Part shown: positions 59,753-62,078 of the stretch, in pieces
How the letters are laid out: each line of letters starts with the position of its first letter
Position numbering within the stretch: position 1 is the first letter of the stretch
Source of the DNA: Lactobacillaceae bacterium
GTDB taxonomy: Bacteria; Pseudomonadota; Alphaproteobacteria; RF32; CAG-239
Length of the DNA stretch: 62,078 nucleotides
Direction of reading: 5' to 3'
Assembly: GCA_031271345.1 (NCBI GenBank)
Contig: JAISVX010000003.1
Span: 231,374-293,451 of the forward strand
Position numbers and translations under genes: made by a program
The notes under the pieces: generated by a model
What the model was told of the DNA's origin: nothing
Seen by the model: the letters and a program-made list of their open reading frames with translations, nothing else
The model's database searches: none

Positions 59753-60889
59753 ATGGATTGGTTGATTAATACGGTTTATTACGTTGTTCCTTTTATTGTT
59801 TTATTAGGAATACTGGTTTTTGTTCATGAGTTTGGACATTTCATTATCGCAAGGATTTTGGGTGTTCAGGTCGCTGAATTTTCAATAGGTTTTGGCAAAA
59901 CATTATGGAGCCGTAAAGATAAAAAAGAAACCCTGTGGAAAATCTCTGCCGTTCCATTGGGCGGCTACTGCAAGTTTTTGGGTGACGATGATGCCACGTC
60001 TTCGACAACTGATGGCGAGGCGGCTTCAAAACTATCCGAAGAACAGTTGAAAAAGGCGTTTTTCAAACAAAATCCATTTAAGAAACTGGCAATTGTTTTA
60101 GCAGGTCCGGGCGCTAACTATATATTTGCGGTTTTGGTTTTTGCTTCCGTGTTCTTTTTCTTTGGAAGAGTTAATTTTCCTCCCGTCGTAGGCGACGTAA
60201 TGAAAGGAAGCGCCGCCGAGGAAGCCGGGATTATGCGCAATGACAGAATATTGAAAATCAACGGCAATGATATAAACAGTTTTTCAGACATCAGCAAAGA
60301 AGTTGAACTTCATGTAAATGAAGCTATGGTTGTCGAGATAAAACGCGGCGAAACTGACGTAACATTAAAGTTTCCATTAAAACCGGTGGAGCTTCTTAAA
60401 GAAGACGGAACTTTCGAACAAAAAACCATGCTCGGCGTTCAGTCGTTAAATGTGGTTGAAGTAGAGAAAGAAGGTTTATCTTTATATCAGTCATTTAAAT
60501 TCGCTGCTTTGGAGACATGGGATATTACCATGACAACATTGAGAGGCGTAGGTCAGATAATTACGGGCAAAAGATCAAGCGGAGAATTGGGCGGAGTAAT
60601 AAGAATTGCGGAAATGTCCGGCGATATATCAAAACAAAGAGGTTTTATTGATTTCGTTATCTTTACCGCGCTTTTATCAATCAATCTTGGTTTGATTAAT
60701 TTGTTTCCAATTCCGTTGTTAGACGGCGGTCATGTGGTTATTTATGTTGTTGAGATTGCGACCAGAAGAGAAGTTAACGACAGGATTAAAGAATTTCTTT
60801 TCAGGCTGGGTTTTGCATTTATCATATTTTTGATGGTGTTTGCGACCTGGAATGATGTTGTGCGTCTGTTTAACAGATGGTTTGCTTAA
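59753..60889 (+). CDS. rseP: Site-2 intramembrane metalloprotease RseP
   Basis: 378 residues, M50B family. The zinc site VHEFGHF contains H25, E26, H29. A PDZ domain lies around 125-215 (VVGDVMKGSAAEEAGIMRNDRILKINGNDI). The second zinc motif INLFPIPLLDGGHVV has the late Asp, and three or four membrane helices are visible. Intramembrane cleavage of anti-sigma factors or signal peptides is the usual role. It precedes bamA, as in many proteobacteria. Confidence 0.95.
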   Translation: MDWLINTVYYVVPFIVLLGILVFVHEFGHFIIARILGVQVAEFSIGFGKTLWSRKDKKETLWKISAVPLGGYCKFLGDDDATSSTTDGEAASKLSEEQLKKAFFKQNPFKKLAIVLAGPGANYIFAVLVFASVFFFFGRVNFPPVVGDVMKGSAAEEAGIMRNDRILKINGNDINSFSDISKEVELHVNEAMVVEIKRGETDVTLKFPLKPVELLKEDGTFEQKTMLGVQSLNVVEVEKEGLSLYQSFKFAALETWDITMTTLRGVGQIITGKRSSGELGGVIRIAEMSGDISKQRGFIDFVIFTALLSINLGLINLFPIPLLDGGHVVIYVVEIATRREVNDRIKEFLFRLGFAFIIFLMVFATWNDVVRLFNRWFA

Positions 60890-60906
60890 GTTTGGGGATA
60901 TATAAT

Positions 60907-62078
60907 ATGAAGAAAATACTTCTTGGAACTGTTTTGTGTGTGTTGTTTGGTTTTAGCGCGCAGGCGCAAACTTATATAAAAGAAATAGAAGTTGATGGAC
61001 TGCACAGGGTTGAGCGTGAAACAGTGCTTTCTTATATTGATATTAAGGAAGATACTGCCGTTTCAGCCAAGCAGTTGGATAATGCTCTTAAAAACTTATA
61101 TTTAACAGGGCTGTTTTCAGATATTTCTTTTGATAAAAAGCCTGGAGATGTGATAGTTATTAAGGTTGTTGAAAATCCGATTATAAATAAAAGGGTTTTT
61201 GAAGGCAACGATAAAATGGATGACAAAATCTTAGAAAGCGAAGTCAGACTGGGTTCAGGTTCTATTTATGACAAAGCAAAGGTTCAGGACGATGTGCAGA
61301 GGATTTTGGAAGTTTATAAACGTTCGGGAAGATATGCCGCGGTTGTAGAGCCTAAGATTATTAAACGCGACCAAAACCGCATTGACCTGGTATATGAGAT
61401 TGATGAAGGACCAGTGGCAAAAATAAGCAAAATCAACTTTTCTGGCAATGTCCGCTATTCTGCGGATGATTTGAAAAACACTATCATGAGCAAAGAAGGC
61501 CGCTGGTATAGATTCTTTTCAAGCGCCGACACTTATGATCCAGACAAAACAAACTATGATAAAGAACTTTTGCGTCGTTTTTATCTAAAACGCGGCTATG
61601 CTGATTTTAGAGTTATTTCTGCAATTGGCGAATTATCTCCAAACAAAAAATCGTTTATTTTGAACTTCATAATTGATGAAGGAAAGAAATATAAGATTTC
61701 TGATATAGAAATTACATCCAGATTTCCTGACTTGGAAACAAAGACAATGTATAAAGAACTGGAAGCCGCAAAAGGCGATTGGTATGACGCGGACGAGGTT
61801 GAACAATCTGTATACAACCTTACGGAAGAGCTGGGAAGAAGAGGCTATGCCTTTGTCGATGTCGTTGCCAATCTTAATAAAGATTTGGAAAAAGGAACCT
61901 TGAAAATTAATTTCGAAATAAGAGAAGGTGCCAGAATCTTTATTAACAGGATAAATATTAAAGGCAATACCAGGACGGAAGATAAAGTTATTCGCCGCGA
62001 GTTTAGAATTAATGAGGGCGATGCTTTTAACGCGACAAAGATAAGAGCTTCCCGCAGAAACGTTGAGAATCTTGATTA
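60907..62078 (+). CDS. bamA: Outer membrane protein assembly factor BamA, 5' part
   Basis: The window ends within the gene; 390 codons are visible. Signal peptide MKKILLGTVLCVLFGFSAQA, then four and part of a fifth POTRA domain: YIKEIEVDGLHRVERETVLS (1), IINKRVFEGNDKMDDKIL (2), VAKISKINFSGNVRYSADDL (3), KYKISDIEITSRFPDLETKT (4) and RIFINRINIKGNTRTEDKVI (5). POTRA domains bind unfolded outer-membrane proteins. The barrel domain lies beyond the window. GGGGATATATAAT precedes ATG. lpxD and fabZ probably follow, since they are missing from the lpxA operon here. Confidence 0.95.
   Translation, partial: MKKILLGTVLCVLFGFSAQAQTYIKEIEVDGLHRVERETVLSYIDIKEDTAVSAKQLDNALKNLYLTGLFSDISFDKKPGDVIVIKVVENPIINKRVFEGNDKMDDKILESEVRLGSGSIYDKAKVQDDVQRILEVYKRSGRYAAVVEPKIIKRDQNRIDLVYEIDEGPVAKISKINFSGNVRYSADDLKNTIMSKEGRWYRFFSSADTYDPDKTNYDKELLRRFYLKRGYADFRVISAIGELSPNKKSFILNFIIDEGKKYKISDIEITSRFPDLETKTMYKELEAAKGDWYDADEVEQSVYNLTEELGRRGYAFVDVVANLNKDLEKGTLKINFEIREGARIFINRINIKGNTRTEDKVIRREFRINEGDAFNATKIRASRRNVENLD

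Noticed and set aside
1-62078. CRISPR array, prophage or rRNA operon
   Set aside because: I saw no regularly spaced repeats, no phage structural or packaging genes and no rRNA sequence in the window.

Overview
The window is one continuous stretch of an A+T-rich alphaproteobacterial chromosome. Evidence for this is the gene order (ppiD-tpiA-secG-pyrG, hfq-hflX, topA-dprA-plsY, pyrH-frr-uppS-cdsA-rseP-bamA), the LpxI-type lipid A hydrolase, and a giant two-TM coiled-coil protein of a kind I associate with this class. Rubrerythrin, a Fur/PerR repressor and a flavodiiron protein sit together at 33.6-35.9 kb. That suggests a mostly anaerobic or microaerobic life. My best guess, by inference only, is an uncultured gut alphaproteobacterium.

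Left end (0-6 kb). The 3' end of rpoD is followed by a CAU-anticodon tRNA. Immediately downstream is a 3.7-kb accessory island bounded by ~140-bp direct repeats. The left repeat is fused to a 22-bp copy of the tRNA 3' end. The island carries a CoiA-like zinc-finger protein and a translationally coupled DUF262 + HEPN-nuclease pair that looks like a defence module. It also holds an array of TTCCCTG motifs, and it contains no integrase.

6-21 kb. An AbrB-family transporter and kdsA are followed, convergently, by a zinc-uptake operon (small Cys/His protein, outer-membrane barrel, ZnuA, ZnuB) with no ATPase gene. A very A+T-rich two-gene cassette follows (11.7-13.5 kb): a membrane-anchored coiled-coil protein and a GIY-YIG nuclease-like protein. 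This is my leading candidate for an undescribed system. Then come a CNNM/CBS protein, a frameshifted carboxymuconolactone-decarboxylase gene, a double-CDGSH Fe-S protein, ogt, an MFS transporter, a small gene with an in-frame amber codon, and ppiD.

20-43 kb. Mostly housekeeping: tpiA, secG, pyrG, a PagP-like lipid A palmitoyltransferase, recO, parC, the 1332-residue coiled-coil protein, dusB, hfq, hflX, the oxygen-defence cluster, a SulP transporter, an unusual membrane/soluble gene pair, and lpxA-lpxI-lpxB.

43-62 kb. Two exported proteins, comEC, prfC, tRNA-Leu, tig, a second MFS paralogue, a small hydrolase, topA-dprA-plsY, and the pyrH to bamA envelope/translation cluster, which runs off the right end. 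Four solitary minus-strand genes of unknown function (5.2, 39.0, 45.7 and 46.7 kb) have no Shine-Dalgarno sequence. They stand out against the strong ribosome binding sites elsewhere and form a second theme of interest.
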